A DNA stretch of 6,946 nucleotides, taken from NCBI GenBank assembly GCA_028696755.1, contig JAQVGK010000187.1, forward strand, positions 1 through 6,946, written 5' to 3'. The translations under genes and the position numbers were made by a program. The notes under the pieces are model-generated. The model ran no database searches and was not told the DNA's origin. It was given only the letters and a program-made list of their open reading frames with translations. The stretch comes from Bacteroidales bacterium. GTDB lineage: Bacteria; Bacteroidota; Bacteroidia; Bacteroidales; ML635J-15. The stretch's first letter is position 1. Each line of letters starts with the position of its first letter. Shown here piece after piece: positions 6,694 through 6,946 of this stretch.

Positions 6694-6946
6694 ATCGTCA
6701 GATTCTGCATCAGCCAGAGAAACAATATCCTTTGCAATAGCCTTGTTTGTTTTTGCACCAAGTTTTCGCAACTCTTCTGTCTGTCTAACTAGATTACCAG
6801 CACCAGTAGATAATTTACCCATTGCGCTATTATATTCTTTTCCAGCCTTGTCGAGAGCAACTCCAATAGCCTTCATGTCATCAACAAAACCTATAAATTT
6901 TTCGTATAGTTTTCCACCACGATCGGCAATTAAAAGTGCATTTTCG
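6670..6946 (-). CDS. rmuC: RmuC family protein, C-terminal fragment (gene continues past window edge)
   Basis: The last 91 codons and the TGA stop are visible, and the frame is open to the right edge. The stretch NALLIADRGGKLYEKF followed by FVDDM, then an amphipathic helix, GKLSTGAGNLVRQTEELRKLGAK and a variable acidic tail, is the conserved C-terminal end of the RmuC nuclease-like domain. In E. coli RmuC limits recombination at inverted repeats; the domain belongs to the PD-(D/E)XK-like group, but its catalytic part, N-terminal membrane anchor and coiled coil are outside the window. The reading frame has an internal ATG at 6874-6876 that is not the true start, because the conserved family sequence continues upstream of it. 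The end overlaps the DUF4293 gene by 24 bp tail to tail. Confidence 0.9.
   Translation of the reverse strand, partial: ENALLIADRGGKLYEKFIGFVDDMKAIGVALDKAGKEYNSAMGKLSTGAGNLVRQTEELRKLGAKTNKAIAKDIVSLADAESDDLLPEATD

Noticed and set aside
6573..6761. 62-codon minus-strand frame across the DUF4293/rmuC junction
   Set aside because: Out of frame with rmuC and antisense to the DUF4293 C-terminus; no conserved sequence.
1..6946. Mobile element, CRISPR array, tRNA or toxin-antitoxin system
   Set aside because: No transposase, terminal repeats, regularly spaced repeats, cloverleaf or toxin-like pair was found when reading both strands.

Overview
The window looks like a piece of a Bacteroidetes chromosome, probably from the Bacteroidales or a relative. 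Three things point there: AT-rich DNA, -7 promoter elements of the Bacteroidetes type (TAnnTTTG) in place of sigma70 -10 boxes, and two families that are typical of this phylum (an OstA-like LptA-domain protein and a DUF4293 membrane protein). Gene starts show no strong Shine-Dalgarno sequences, which also fits. This assignment is inference from sequence features; no 16S or other marker gene is present.

Layout, left to right. Positions 1-2543 (minus) hold the first 847 codons of a very large iron-sulfur flavoprotein. It fuses a [2Fe-2S] ferredoxin-like domain, an FAD/NAD-type disulfide-oxidoreductase domain, a [4Fe-4S] ferredoxin segment, a BFD-like [2Fe-2S] domain and the start of a second, DAO-type flavin domain, which is cut by the window edge. 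This is the HcnABC / opine oxidase / D-hydroxyproline dehydrogenase type of amine dehydrogenase folded into one chain. Upstream of it on the same strand lie a small protein that is only a TfoX C-terminal domain (2648-2908), with its own good promoter, and a P-loop NTPase of unknown function (3019-3537).

Positions 3596-6118 (minus) hold a tight two-gene unit: a MoxR-family AAA+ ATPase followed, stop codon directly against start codon, by a secreted OstA-like protein expected to act in lipopolysaccharide transport across the periplasm. The P-loop NTPase follows and may be read through from this unit.

A 110-bp divergent region (6119-6228) separates the MoxR gene from a plus-strand DUF4293 four-helix membrane protein (6229-6693). 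Each side has a recognisable -7 box. These boxes also show that the longest possible reading frames for both genes start too far upstream. The DUF4293 gene ends by overlapping, tail to tail, the last codons of rmuC (minus, entering from the right edge).

No tRNA, rRNA, CRISPR array, insertion sequence or prophage signature was seen, and there is no gene-free stretch over 300 bases. Most of the window is conserved housekeeping and envelope sequence. The unusual parts are the fused oxidoreductase, the orphan P-loop NTPase and the stand-alone TfoX C-terminal protein.
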